DNA of 64,000 nucleotides from Spirometra erinaceieuropaei (taxonomy: Eukaryota > Platyhelminthes > Cestoda > Diphyllobothriidea > Diphyllobothriidae), in NCBI GenBank assembly GCA_902702965.1, contig CACRXP010000190.1, positions 239,309-303,308 on the forward strand. Reading direction: 5' to 3'. The notes beneath the pieces were generated by a model. That model made no database searches. It saw nothing but the letters and a program-made list of their open reading frames with translations, and was not told the origin of the DNA. Below are positions 44,058 through 55,507 of this stretch, piece by piece. The first letter of the stretch is position 1; each line of letters begins with the position of its first letter. A program made the translations under genes and the position numbers.

Positions 44058-45049
44058 GCATGTGCTAACTCATGAAATGTCAACCAAAATTTCGAAATAC
44101 GTTCTTGTTTCGAAAAGATAAATTAAGTAGTGTTGTAAAACTAATCATGATGCAGCATAAATCTATAATGATCCAGTTACCTCAGGGTGTCGGCTTTCGA
44201 AAGAACGTATTATCGGCTGCATGCAAGATCTATACTCTGCAAAAAATGACTACTTATGTAGTATGCAATTTTCTCATTGATTTTCGATGCCCTTGAAAAT
44301 TGAATTATATTTCATGGTAAACATGCATAAAAACATCCCTTCTTTTACTTATTCGGTAGAAAATCACGTCTTCTTCCAACTTCATACTCAAAAGAAGAGT
44401 ATAATTCGGTTTTAAAAAGTTTCTAATTAAGAGATTTTTTAATACCGTTAAATGGCCGTTTATGAAACGTCATGTATCTGCATTTACGAATGTGGCTTGT
44501 AAAGTTAACAATATTGCATGCATTTCTCTACGGTGTTAAGAGGAGACCATATGACGTTCATAAAATTAAGCAGTGGATTTGGGCAATATTGTTAACTTTA
44601 CAAGCCACATTTGTAAATGCAGATACACGGCGTTTCATGAACGGCCATCTAACGGTATTAAACAATCTCATAATGGGAAAGTTTTTTAAAACCGAATTAT
44701 ACTCTTCTTTTGAGTATGAAATTGGAAGAAGACGTGAGTTTCTACCGAATAAGTAAAATAAGGCATATTTTTATGCATGTTTAGCATGAAATATAATTCA
44801 ATTTTCAAGGGCGTCGAAAATCAACGAGAAAATTGCATACTACATAAGTAGTCATTTTTTGCAGAGTATAGATCTTGCATGCAGCCGATAATACGTTCTT
44901 TCGAAAGCCGGCACCCTGAGGTAACTGGATCATTATAGATTTATGCTGCATCATGATTAGTTTTACAACACTACTTAATTTATCTTTTCGAAACGAGAAG
45001 GCATTTCGAAATTTTGGTTGACATTTCATGAGTTAGCACATCTACTGTA
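44058..45049. repeat. Long-TIR element family A, copy A9 (more palindromic variant)
   Basis: Left edge GCATGTGCTAACTC (outer nine or so bases lost), right edge GAGTTAGCACATCTACTGTA. The left half of the core is replaced by an inverted copy of the right half (44425-44515 against 44590-44690), so the arms pair almost to the centre. Arms keep MKCQPKFRN frames (44072 plus, 44805 minus). It lies inside a PLE. Confidence 0.9.
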
Positions 45050-45185
45050 TGAATACTGCAGTCCCTTATGCATGAACTACACGTATCTGCTGTTACGTCT
45101 GATGACGTGTTTGAGCAAGAAAGCGAAACATGAGGCGAATAAAGTTCTTGGTCTAGCGCCCGTGTCTCCTCTTCCACGACAGGTT
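45050..45185 (+). repeat. Group II PLE tail, continuation after A9
   Basis: GAATACTGCAGTCCCTTATG, then CATGAAC, the hammerhead-like motif, AATAAAGTTCTTGG and GTGTCTCCTCTTCCAC. It matches the reverse complement of 41395-41520. Confidence 0.8.
45095..45136 (+). ncRNA. Hammerhead-like motif, group II, cleavage triplet lost
   Basis: CTGATGA at 45099 is intact and GAAAC is intact, but ATG stands where GTC is expected before AGGC. Stem II is weak. Probably inactive. Confidence 0.5.
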
Positions 45186-46324
45186 TCGGGGTCTCGTATC
45201 TCCGCTTCCATTAAAATCTACTGGTAGTTTCGATTTTTCTATTTAAAGGGCGCTGGGACCAGAGTGTGCGTTGACCGCCGGATCTGTGTGTTTAAGAAGC
45301 CTTAGAATGAAAGTTGAGAATGGGGTGATCCCGGATAGTTGGATGCCAAATTGCGCCATGCAGATTGCATGAAAGGAAAAAGCCAGTGCCTTAGAGAGAA
45401 TAGTGCAAGACGAACGACGCATAGAGCCGCTACCCGAAGCGAAAACCGAGGTTCAATTTTCTCCTTTCTGAACTACCGAGAGACAACAAAACTAAAAAAA
45501 TGAGGTATCACGAATCTGCCCTTATTGACCTGTGGAGGACAATGGGGATACTGAAATCGCCACTAATATCAAGTTCTTTCGATTAAGAAAAGCTGCCAGA
45601 ATTCCATTACCCCACGAAACCCGACTGCAAACCTTTGTGCCTCTTTCCAGTGGATAGTATTTTTAAGTGAAATTGAGTACTGCTTTCCTTGGGAGATACG
45701 CCTAGAAGGACAAGTGAAAAACATAGTGATTTTATGTGGTCTCTCAGAGAATTTAAAAACTAATTAGAGGACGCTGCGCTAGCGGTAAAATCACTCCGCT
45801 AAAAAATTTACGAGAGTTTAACTCGCTAATTCCTTTCCCCGATACACTTCTAGCCTACTGCATGGCGCCAAAAACGCCGCCGATGTTGACGTGTCTTTGT
45901 GCCGACTCTTAGACTGCAGGAGTTTGTTGTGCTCGTTGGTATGACCTTGATTTCACCCTAAGAAGGCAGTTTTGTTTGGTAAACGTTCGTTCTGACATGA
46001 CCACACGGAGAAAAGTCCGGTGAGTACGGATTAGTCGAACGTGCTGGACACTGAGTTGATCACCTCTAACTTTAAATTTGCTGGAAAATAATGTATTAGA
46101 AAATTGTCCCGCCGGAAAAGACGCCATTTAAAATACTTGATTTTTGAAATTTAAAAATAAAAATACGTTTCAGCATGAGGTGGATAGCAAGGCTGATGAG
46201 ACATGATGACTGGGAGGCATTCACGTTATATAATGGTATAGCACTTTGCACTGATGACATTTTCCATTTGGAGTATGTTTCTGAGTATTTTTAGTAGAGT
46301 GAAAACTTAAAGTACCTGGGGTAA
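45186..46324. other. Spacer without recognisable feature
   Basis: The frame 45909-46127 (minus, 72 codons) has no motif. Nothing else is recognised. Confidence 0.4.
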
Positions 46325-47198
46325 TTTTTCGCAATGTGGACTGAAATTCTAAAATGTGCTTTTCACGGGAAATGAGTATTTTGATTAAGTTGTAACAATA
46401 AGTATAGTGCAACATAACCCCAAGGGATTTCAGTCATGTCAGAATGCCGGATTTTTAATGAACGTCCTTCTTAATGCCTGCGCAAATAATGTTTGGTAAA
46501 ATGTGTCAAGATAGGTAACGTAAATTCTCCGGTTGATTTTTGATGCCTCTATAAATTTAAATATATTTTATAGAAAAACTGCACAAAAGTTTATTTTTAC
46601 GCTCATATGGTAAAATATTAATTTTAATAGTAACCAAGATTTAAAGTTTAGCGGTCTGTAGCTTTTCACAAGGCTGTGGACCTCTGAAACTTCTTTAGTC
46701 CGTGAAATGTCTGTTCATGCAACATAATATCAGCAAGTTTAATAATGTTGCTTGCTAAGTATACGACAAGGTCCGTATTCCTTGCAAGAATTTATGAGTA
46801 TTGCATGAAATCTATTTAACGACGGAGGTAAATGTATGATGTTCCTTACATGGATAGTTTACAGCATGTAGTTCCGGAACCCCAGGAACAAATGCAACAG
46901 CAGGTTGGGTAGCTTATAGTTTGGGAATCAAAAACGTTTTTTACCAAATAAAGATGAGCTTAATTCAAAATTAACAACAAATAAGTATAAGAAAGGGCAT
47001 TTTTGTTCACATTTTATAAGAAATTTATTATAAAATAAAAGTTTACGCAGGTGATCAGACATCCTGACAGGACTGAAATATCTCGGAGTCCTGTTGTCCG
47101 ATCCTTTATATTACACGTCAGTCGAACTTCTCCTGTCCGATCTAAAACTGATCTCGGAAGTTCGGTTAACATTTTATGGGATAGATCAAATACTGCAT
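46325..47198. repeat. Strongly decayed family B-like element
   Basis: Interior blocks such as TGAAATTCTAAAATG, GGATTTCAGTCATGTCAGAATGCC (shortened here to GTCAGAATGCC) and CATTTTATGGGATAGATC match family B arms. Termini are no longer TACAGT. Confidence 0.55.
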
Positions 47199-48195
47199 AT
47201 ATTTCAGCGGAAACCAACCATTCCTTGCATCTAAGTGATTTTTAATATTGATCACACTTGCATACATACGTTTAATTTTCTAGCAAAGGACATTGGCCTA
47301 AATGATAAGGGTTGACCGAAATAATTTTCCGTCGATATTCAATCTTGATTCCTCCATCAGCGCAAGTGAGGTAAATAAAATGAGAATAATTGCGTTATTT
47401 AAAAAAACTGAAGCCGCACTTTCTTATTCACAAATTTTTTATGTGAATATTTGTGACTTTTTGTCCCAGAACACGACTGTAAAGTTAACAGTCAGCTTAA
47501 TCTTTTGTCGTTCGAAAAATGAGCCCGAATCAATTGCAAACCTGACGAGCACGTTCGGACAAAATACCTTTTGCCCATCCAATGAAAAATTCAAAGGCAG
47601 TTTATTTACAGCTCGTACGAAAGTTAGAAGGGGCGCGAGCATTATATTAGACAGAGAACAGCAAACATTTTTCTTTTGCTTCCCTTGTCCCTACTACACC
47701 TATAACTATAAAGGTCGCCCTGAGTGAAAACTAGGGGGCAGTTTGACAAGGTGGTCCACCATCAGTCTTGTCCGCTCACCGTCTGAGACATGATTACTTC
47801 TGAAATGTTTCTACAAGAACGACAGGGAAGCGAGCCGTCAGTGAGACCGCACACGCAGTGAGGGAGTCACGTCAAGCAGAACCAAAACTACGTGTTAAAC
47901 TCTCATCCACACGTCAAGCGTCATGTACTCAAGTTTAAATCGCGATTCTGCTAGAGGCTTGGTGATCGCCATGTCGATGGACAAAGTTGTTCACAGCGAC
48001 ACTAGTACGAGCCCTTTGGTTATTCTGGACTGCAAACTGTTCAGTTAGTTGATCTCATTTTTCCAAAATAAACATTGGGCTTATCCTTAATACTTTTCCA
48101 ACGATACGCCTTAAAGCTTCAGTATATGATCTCCCTAAGATGAGTTTTTTTCAGAGGTTTGAGTGAGCTCTAAGGCGCGCTGGGGAGCCTACAAA
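47199..48195. other. Spacer with an unrecognised 141-codon frame
   Basis: The plus frame 47302-47727 runs MIRVDRNNFPSIFNLDSSIS to the last codons FCFPCPYYTYNYKGRPE. Only the end loosely recalls a PLE endonuclease start (YRIPCxxCPCNYTGQTG). The rest shows no motif, so a link to PLEs is tentative. Confidence 0.25.
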
Positions 48196-48397
48196 TACAG
48201 TGCGTGACCGATCTCATGAAATGTTGGCCAATATTCCAAAATGCATTTCTTATTAGGAAGGATTACTTAAGCGGTGTTATACTGATTACCATGCAGAATA
48301 ACCCTATAGCATTTCGGACTCGCCAGGAGGTCGGTCATTGAATGCACTTACTATTGACCTCTTGCAGAAACCACACTTGGTAAAAAATGACTTCTTA

Positions 48398-48867
48398 AGA
48401 AGAATGCATTTCAATAGTAGTGAAAATCCGATTCCCAGGTGGCATATCAAAAGAAGAGTGGGCGTTCACCGGGAGGGGTTTATTTGAGATCCGACGTTTC
48501 GGGTAGTTTACTCGTCTACCCATCTCCAGGGACTGGGAGGTCCTGTGCACAGCACTCCTTATTATGGCAAGGCAAGTGCAAGAAGCCTGGATGTCCACCG
48601 ACCGCTCTGTCAACCGCCACATCAATTTGCCTCCCCCTTATCTGACTTTACGAACCTTCTTAGCGGGGGACAGTCACGGCGCGGGACAATCGGGGCCGTC
48701 AGTCATCACCGCGGCCGACGGGGGCGATTCAGGTCACGGTGACATGCGGGTTGGATGCAGCCACACAGGCGGCATTGGCGGATCACGCATTGGACAAAGG
48801 GCGCCATAATAAGGAGTGCTGTGCACAGGACGTCCCAGTCCCTGAAGATGGGTAGAAGAATGCATTT
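48398..48867 (+). mobile_element. 5'-truncated PLE inserted in B4 with a 14-bp target duplication
   Basis: AGAAGAATGCATTT at 48398 and 48854 flank the insert 48412-48853. It has an inverted tail arm (48415-48566), a short plus-strand coding end (EAWMSTDRSVNRHINLPPPY, matching the endonuclease C-terminus), and an inverse partner of the arm (48806-48853). The arms contain CCTGTGCACAGCACTCC and its complement. Precise edges make this the cleanest PLE insertion in the window. Confidence 0.85.
48489..48533 (-). ncRNA. Hammerhead ribozyme-like motif in the PLE insertion
   Basis: Minus strand: stem I GTCC with GGAT, CTGGAGA in place of CTGAAGA (the right arm keeps CTGAAGA), stem II GGGTAG with CTACCC, then GAAACGTC. 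The stem sequences differ from groups I and II, yet pairing is kept. Confidence 0.65.
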
Positions 48868-49644
48868 GTTCTATTGGTTTTCGGTGGTCTTATAAATTTA
48901 AATATATTTTATAGAAAACATACATAAAATATACTTTCTTTTGCCCATTTGATAGGAACTCATATTGTCTTTATCTTTCATGTCCAAAGAAAGTGTTTAT
49001 TTGGGTTTTAAAAAAGTTTCCCAATTCAGGATTGACTTTGAGCCTGATCTGCCATTACATCATCGGTTAGCAACTGTAGTCTACAAGATGCATGCTTTCC
49101 GCATAAGGAAAATCATATATTCCTCTATACGTATACGAAGATACCACATAGGGTTCATGAAATTTTGTAATGGATCCGAACTTGGTTATACATTTCATGA
49201 GGAGCATTAGTAAACGGAAATGGGCGGTCTTGCATGCATGAACATCGCACGGTCTTAAAAATCTCATGATAATAAACTTTTTAAAACCTAAATATACACT
49301 TTATCCGGACATAAAATATAATGACAATATGATTTCCCATCCAATGGATAAAATAAAGCATATTTTTATGTATGTTTTCTATAAAATATATTTGAATTGA
49401 TAAGACCATCGAAAATTGATAGGATAAATGCATTCTACTTAAGCAGTCATTTTTGACCAAGTTTCGTTTCTACAGGAGGTCAGTAAGAGGTGCATACAAT
49501 AGCTGATCTCCTGGCAAGTCCGAAATGCTATAGTACTATGCTGCATGCTAATCAGTATAACAACCCCACTTAAGTAATCCTTCCCAACCGGACAGGCGTT
49601 TTGGAATGTTGGCTAACATTTCATGAGACCGGTCACGCACTGTA

Positions 49645-51440
49645 CCATCCAGCTTCTCCACTAGCAAGGCCTAAGAGGCCGTGTCTGGGCCGTATGGGAA
49701 TACCGGATTTACTCGGTCTTGCGGTTTTTTGGAGCCATAACAAGTGTCTTATGCAAGTGTCTCGTGTTGCCTAAAACCGCGATAAATTCGCAGAACATAA
49801 GTGACATTCTCCGACCATCAGGGCAAAAAATGACCCCAAGGGCAAATGGGCAATCAACCTATTGGCGGATAGAAATGAGGAGGTAAAGTGGGAACTTGAT
49901 GTACTCTTGAGTCTGCGGGCAGGATAACAAATTAACGATTGTCAAACTGGACAAATTAAGTCCGAAAGGCGAGAAAAAATGTCGCCTGCTTTTGTTGTAG
50001 AATTTGTGCTGAGAGCCAGTGTGCCATGTAAATTAACCTTCGTAGTAAATTTCAAGGTCGATGTGGTTGTTGAAACTGTTCGTGTCTGCGTTCCAGTTAT
50101 CCTTGCTCCTATATAGTGCTTATCAAGGTGATTGCCCCCTTATCCTCCCAATTGTAGCCACGTTCGCCCTCAAGCGCCTGTGTCAAGAGGAGAGGCGAGG
50201 GATCCTGCCGACGACATGTCAGCCTCTTTCCTTTACTCCGAGTCGCAGGACCCGAAACTGAGTACGCTGACATACACACAGGAGTAGGTGGCGCATGGCA
50301 TGTGGTAAATGCATTAGTCTATCGCTCATAGGAAATGGGATTCAGTACCCAAGAGGTTGCTGTAAGTAAGCAGGACAACGGCGTCTGAGCGATGCACATA
50401 TGAAGTCAACATAGGTGTCGGGTGATTGATCCGGAGACACCATGCATATCGAGCAGATGGAATGACTTAATTTTGCCATTGAGATTGGAGCCACTTGACA
50501 GCCCCGGTCGCTCGAAACCACTCTCTGCAACATTTGATTTGCTTAACGATAAACCGAAATAACCGGGGCGATTTGGTCAACTCATTCGCAAGCAGAGAGT
50601 CCCTACACACCCAACGGGAAGCTCAATGGAAAAGAGTTAGTGGACAGGTTTTTGTGTGCCCCAATATGGTTGCTTTCGTAATTGGGGAGGATGCCGTCAC
50701 TAGCCTTTTCCATAGACGCATTTTTCAAGGTTGGCCTTATCAAGTCTTTGTGTTTTGCATTCGCGAAGTGAAGGGTGCCTCCGATTGTTTCTTCATGAGT
50801 GTATTTTATGCCCTAAAAACCTGCTATTTAACATCTGATACAGTTTCTAAATTACTTCACACTTTAGGATAACGAAGACCTATCCATGCATCGAAGTCGC
50901 GTGTTTGACTTTAAACTTTGGGTGAGATTCTATTCTGAGCGTTCAGCAGACTGCCTTGATATTGTACACTTTACTGGGCTTCCTTTAAGGTTTAAATATT
51001 ACAGTTCGCCGAGTTGACAGTCTCCCTGGAGGTAGAGATTGAATATTCGCAAATTATGCCCCATTTTGATGTCAGTAGAACTTTCTCACAGGCACTGTGC
51101 CAAACGTCGGATAACAGTGCACTGTGGTATTAATAAAACCATTTCAATGGTGTCCAATGGAAAGGATGCTTGAGAGTCGTTGGTGCTCCGATGGAATCAA
51201 TGGATCATTCAACAGGATTTCCAATGGCTGATACGACGAGATGCATAATAATCACTAATAGATCATCTGTTTTGTGAACCTCTGTGTGGTTATATGCTTG
51301 TGCAGTAACCTGTCCTCGGGGATCATAATCTTGCAGCAATCGGTACGCATGAACTTCAGTCAAGCGAATTTGTTCGCCTTCTTCACTGCAGTTGCTTATG
51401 CATTTTTCGATGTACACTCAGGCATTGGAAGTATCATTCA
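49645..51440. other. Spacer with an unrecognised 125-codon frame
   Basis: The plus frame 50495-50872 has no motif. Another at 50061-50261 starts with a hydrophobic stretch (LFVSAFQLSLLLYSAY) that could pass for a signal but leads nowhere. Neither is supported. Confidence 0.3.
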
Positions 51441-51502
51441 CTTTCATAGATGTTTTGGCAGATTTTGAATAATTCATATTGACCCAACTGTGAAAAACTC
51501 GG

Positions 51503-51583
51503 CACCTCGGTGGGATTCGAACCCACTCAGTAAAGAGAAGGCTCTATTACAGCCAACTCTCTAACCGCTTGAGGTACAAGGCC
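51503..51583 (-). tRNA. tRNA-like sequence (best preserved)
   Basis: 81 bases. Acceptor GGCCTTG with CGAGGTG (last pair GG). D arm CCTC/GAGA (three pairs). Anticodon arm GGCT/AGCC with loop GTAATAG. A 13-base variable region, T arm GTGGG/CCCAC with loop TTCGAAT. The anticodon would read AAT. Mispairs and its repeat nature argue for a tRNA-derived repeat. Confidence 0.5.
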
Positions 51584-51900
51584 CCGCCGGACGACGCGAG
51601 CTTTAGTCACATTTCGGTTGAGTTTACCCGCCCAACCTACTGCAATGTCTGGAATCCACCAAATCTGATAGAGTAAGTTGACGGCCCAAGTAGGATTTCT
51701 TAAGTAACTTACCTAGAATCCACCAGATGACTGCCAGGCTTACGTAATTCATAGATGTTTTGGCAAATCTTGAATAATTTATAGTTTCAAAATTTGCCAA
51801 AACATCTATGAATTACGTGAGCCTGGTAGTACTATGGTACATTCTGGGTGGATTCGGGTAACTTGACCGAAATTTGATTAAAACTCGAGTCGTCCGGCGG

Positions 51901-51981
51901 GGCTTCGTAGCTCAAGTAGTTATAACGCTGGCTGTACTAAAGCCTTCCCCTTACTGCGTGGGTTCGAATCCCACCGAGACG
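51901..51981 (+). tRNA. tRNA-like sequence
   Basis: 81 bases, like the partner at 51503-51583. Acceptor GGCTTCG with CGAGACG pairs only partly. D stem GCTC, anticodon arm GGCT/AGCC with loop GTACTAA, T arm GTGGG TTCGAAT CCCAC intact. Probably a pseudogene or SINE head. Confidence 0.5.
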
Positions 51982-52014
51982 CCGAGTTTTTCACAATTGG
52001 GTCAATATGAATTA

Positions 52015-52760
52015 TTCGCTTTGTTGACGCAATCCAACGTTTTAATTGTGATGGTGGGGGGCAAGTGTGTGGGCGGGTGCAGCAATTCGGTTGCACCCGG
52101 ATTTTCAAAATTCTAGCCCTTGCCGTTCTACAGGCTTGCTGTTGACTGTTTTCAGCTGCACATTCCCCTACGCAGCGTCTTCGAAAGTGCGGAGGTCAAT
52201 AAGCCCTACCGGGGTTGACCCACGCCTGCGCCACTGATGTAGTCACACAGATTCTGGTGAGTGCCTATGAAGGTCCGTATGCGTATTGATCGATTTACCT
52301 GTAGAATACGACACTTACTGCAACAGATGTGGGGTCCGGTCAACCCATTGGCTCAGTATCTTCATAATGCCGAAATAGAAGTTGTGCCCAGACGAGGCCG
52401 AGCTAATGACCATCTCACAGCGTACTCTCCCATGAATCGGATCATCGAGCCCTCCAACGGAATTGTCTTGGCAGCACAAGCACTCGATCAAGTAAATGAC
52501 GCCAGCTTTTTAACTAGCGTTGCGTTTTTGGATACAAAGACTGCTGAAAAATTATCGCTTAAGGTCTGAGATCCCGCCAGTCCTCACTTTTAATCCACCA
52601 TTAACAGACTGTACCGTACGCCAAAACTTCAACATTCTTCTACTGTCCTGCTCCGCATGCATGTTTCAGCAAAAATTCCAAGGTATCCCTGAGCTGCAAA
52701 GACCTTGCCTAGATGCGTACATGACGTAAACTCAATACTACCTCCACCGGAGGTAAAAGC
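52015..52760. other. Spacer with an unrecognised 102-codon frame
   Basis: The plus frame 52261-52569 reads with balanced composition but shows no family motif and overlaps a second frame. Not supported. Confidence 0.3.
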
Positions 52761-53751
52761 TACAGTAGGTGGGCTAACTCATGAAATGTCAATCGAAATT
52801 TCGAAATGCGTCCTCTTTTCGAAAAGATTAATTAAGTAGGGTTGTAAAATTAATCATCAAGCAGCATAATTCTATAATGGTCCTGTCGCCTCAGGGTACC
52901 AGCCTTCGAATGAACTTATTTTCGTCTGCATGCAAGAAATGTACTCTGCAAAAAATGAATAGTGACGAAGCATGCAATTTTCTCATTGATTTTCGATGCC
53001 CATGAAAATTCAACTATATTTCATAGAAAGGATGCCTAAAATCATTCCATCTGTTACTTATTCGGTAGAAAATAACGACTTTTTCCAATGTTATCCTCGA
53101 AAGAAGAGTATAATTTGGTCTCAAAAGGTTTCTAATTGTGAGATTTTTTAATGCCGTTAAATAGCCGTTTATGAAACGTCATGTATCTGCATATACGAAT
53201 GTGGCTTGTAAAGTTGACAATATTGCTCAAATCCACTGCTTAACCTTTGAACCCCATATGGTTTCCACTAAATACCGCAGAGAAATGTATGGTTTTCCGC
53301 ACACAGAAATTATACGGCTTGTAGTTTTGAAACCCTGAATGCAAATGTAACAGCAGGGAGGGTTCAAAATTATTCGGGAATTATGAAAGTTTTTAAAACC
53401 ATATTATACTCTTCTTTCGAGTAAAAATTGAAGGAAAACGTAATGTGCTGCCGAATGAGAAAAATAATGAATTTTTTATGCATGTTTTCTATAAAATATA
53501 ATTGACTTTCTGAGGACATCGAAAATCAAGGAGAAAAATGTATGCTACTTAAGTAGTCATTTTTACGAGTAATGTTCTTGGATGCAGTCGGAAATAAGTA
53601 CATTCGAAGGCTGGCAACCTGTGGTAACTGCATCATTATAGAATTATGCCACATGATGATTAGTTTTACAACCCTACTTAGTTTTTTTTTCGAAACGAGA
53701 ACGCATTTCGAAATTTCGGTTGACATTTCATGAGTCAGTCCACCTACTGTA
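52761..53751 (-). repeat. Long-TIR element family A, copy A10 (complete)
   Basis: TACAGTAGGTGGGCTAACTC to GAGTCAGTCCACCTACTGTA. Core reversed relative to A5 (ATACCGCAGAGAAATGTATGG then TTCAAAATTATTCGGGAATT). TA flanks. Confidence 0.9.
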
Positions 53752-54467
53752 CGTTGTGAACATGGTAGGACTTCTCTCATATAGCATTCTACCACCACTG
53801 GACGTTGATGCCGCAACGGGATATCCGCAATTTGCGGCACCACGGCGGTTATACATGATAATAAAATCTCTGCACACACATGACATGTTGGCCTCCATGC
53901 CAGCAATCGCCTCCCGGCAGGCCAATCGCAGGGACCAGGACAGATAAGAAGGATGCCAATAATTTGAGTAGGCGTCGGGACCGGCGGCACAAAGTTCAGC
54001 AGTGTTTTTAATGACAAACAGTAAACCCTGGCATAACGCAGTTCCCTATGTCCAGAACTGATCTCTCTGCACAGTTGTGCCATAAGATTTATCTACTGCA
54101 AATCTTAAGTGCACTTTCAGTTAGTTGGCAACTGTTTCAACAGTGGATGGAAATGTCTGTCTGATGGACCACTTCCGAACAGCAAAATAGTGATTCTCAT
54201 ACCGTTCGAAAAATAGTCTCTTAGCGATGCGTCAAACTGGCATCGATTACATTTTTCTTAGTTTGTACAATTATGTTGTCTATGCTTTAGCAAATGTATG
54301 CCAATATACTAAACCCTAAAATCTTGTACATGGGGATTATGTTTGCAATCTGTCAGGTATTGAGGTCTCTGTGCATTATATAGTGCGTGCCAAAACGATA
54401 TAATTAACGAAAATATTATACTCGGGCAGGCCAGAGGTGGCGCACGTTAATTTACGGACAAACCATC
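53752..54467. other. Spacer; chance frame extends in from A10
   Basis: The 185-codon minus frame 53526-54083 is mostly spacer plus A10 arm sequence and is not a gene. No other feature. Confidence 0.45.
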
Positions 54468-55461
54468 TACAGTGCGCGACCTATCTCATGAAATGTTGGC
54501 TGAAATTCTGAAATGCGTTTTCGATTAGGAAGGATTACTTAGTCGCGGTTGTAATAATGATTATCTTAAGGCATACTCTTATAACATTTCGGACTTGGTA
54601 GGATGTCGGCTTTTAAATGCACTTCTTTTCAATCTCCTGTAGAAATCGTGCTCGGTAAAAATGACTACTTAAGTAGCATGCATTTTCGCATTGATTTTCG
54701 ATGGTCTTGTCAATTCAAAGATATTTTATAGAAACCACAAACAAAAATAGGCTTTCTTTTAGTCAATCAATAGACAATTACGTCTTCTTAATATGTTATA
54801 CTTAAGAAAGGAGTATAATCAGGGCTTAAAAAGTTTTCTAATTGCCGAAAAATTTGGAGCCTATTCATTCGTTGCATTGGCGCTTAGTGATCACACTCTA
54901 CAAGGTGCATGTGTTCCGCGTAAAGAAAATACCATAATTTTCTATGTCATTAAAAAGATATCATACAGGGTTCATAAAATTTTGCAATGGATGCGGACCA
55001 TGTTGTACATTTCATGAGGAGCAGTGGTAAACGGCCAGGTACGATGCTATGTGAATGGACATATCGCGGTCTTAAAATGTCTCATAGTTAGAAACTTTTT
55101 TAGAACCTAATTATACTCCTTCTTTAAGTATAAAATATCAAGAAGACGTGATTCTCTTCTGATTGACTAAAAAAGCACATTTTTGTTTGTGGTTTCTATA
55201 AAATATATTTGAATTTCCAAGACCATCGAAAATCAATGGGAAAAATGCATGCTACTTAAGTAGTCATTTTTTACCAAGCACGCTTTCTGCAGGAGAGTGA
55301 AAAGACGTGCATTTTAAAGCCGACATCCTGACGAGTCCAAACTGGTATAAGAGTATGCCTTATGATAATCATTATCACGACCGCGACCAAGTAATCCTTC
55401 CTAATTGAAAACGCATTTTAGAATTTCTGCCAACATATCATGAGATAGGTCACGCACTGTA
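54468..55461 (+). repeat. Long-TIR element family B, copy B5 (complete)
   Basis: TACAGTGCGCGACCTATCTC to GAGATAGGTCACGCACTGTA. Arms and core are well kept (CTACAAGGTGCATGTGTTCC, TTGCAATGGATGCGGACC). Confidence 0.9.
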
Positions 55462-55507
55462 GGCACACTTTGGCATGAAACATTCATTCAGTCGCAATAG
55501 TAGTAGC

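Larger units (their letters stand above)
48196..49644 (+). repeat. Long-TIR element family B, copy B4, carrying a PLE insertion
   Basis: TACAGTGCGTGACCGATCTC to GAGACCGGTCACGCACTGTA. Without the 442-base insertion and its duplicated target, it would be about 1.0 kb like B1. Confidence 0.9.
51441..52014. repeat. Divergent tRNA-like pair, locus 2, large imperfect palindrome
   Basis: Left unit on the minus strand, right unit on the plus strand. Between them is a near-perfect hairpin (51734-51768 with 51791-51825, 35 bases, loop of 22). Both ends share GACCCAACTGTGAAAAACTC or its complement. It matches locus 1. Confidence 0.75.

Noticed and set aside
47302..47727. 141-codon frame as a PLE endonuclease
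   Set aside because: Only about 20 residues at the end loosely resemble the domain start; too weak to call as PLE.
50061..50261. Signal-peptide-bearing small protein
   Set aside because: Hydrophobic start only; no conserved continuation and no exon signals that I can support.
53526..54083. 185-codon minus-strand frame
   Set aside because: Its C-terminal half is the arm of repeat A10 and the rest has no motif; a chance fusion frame.
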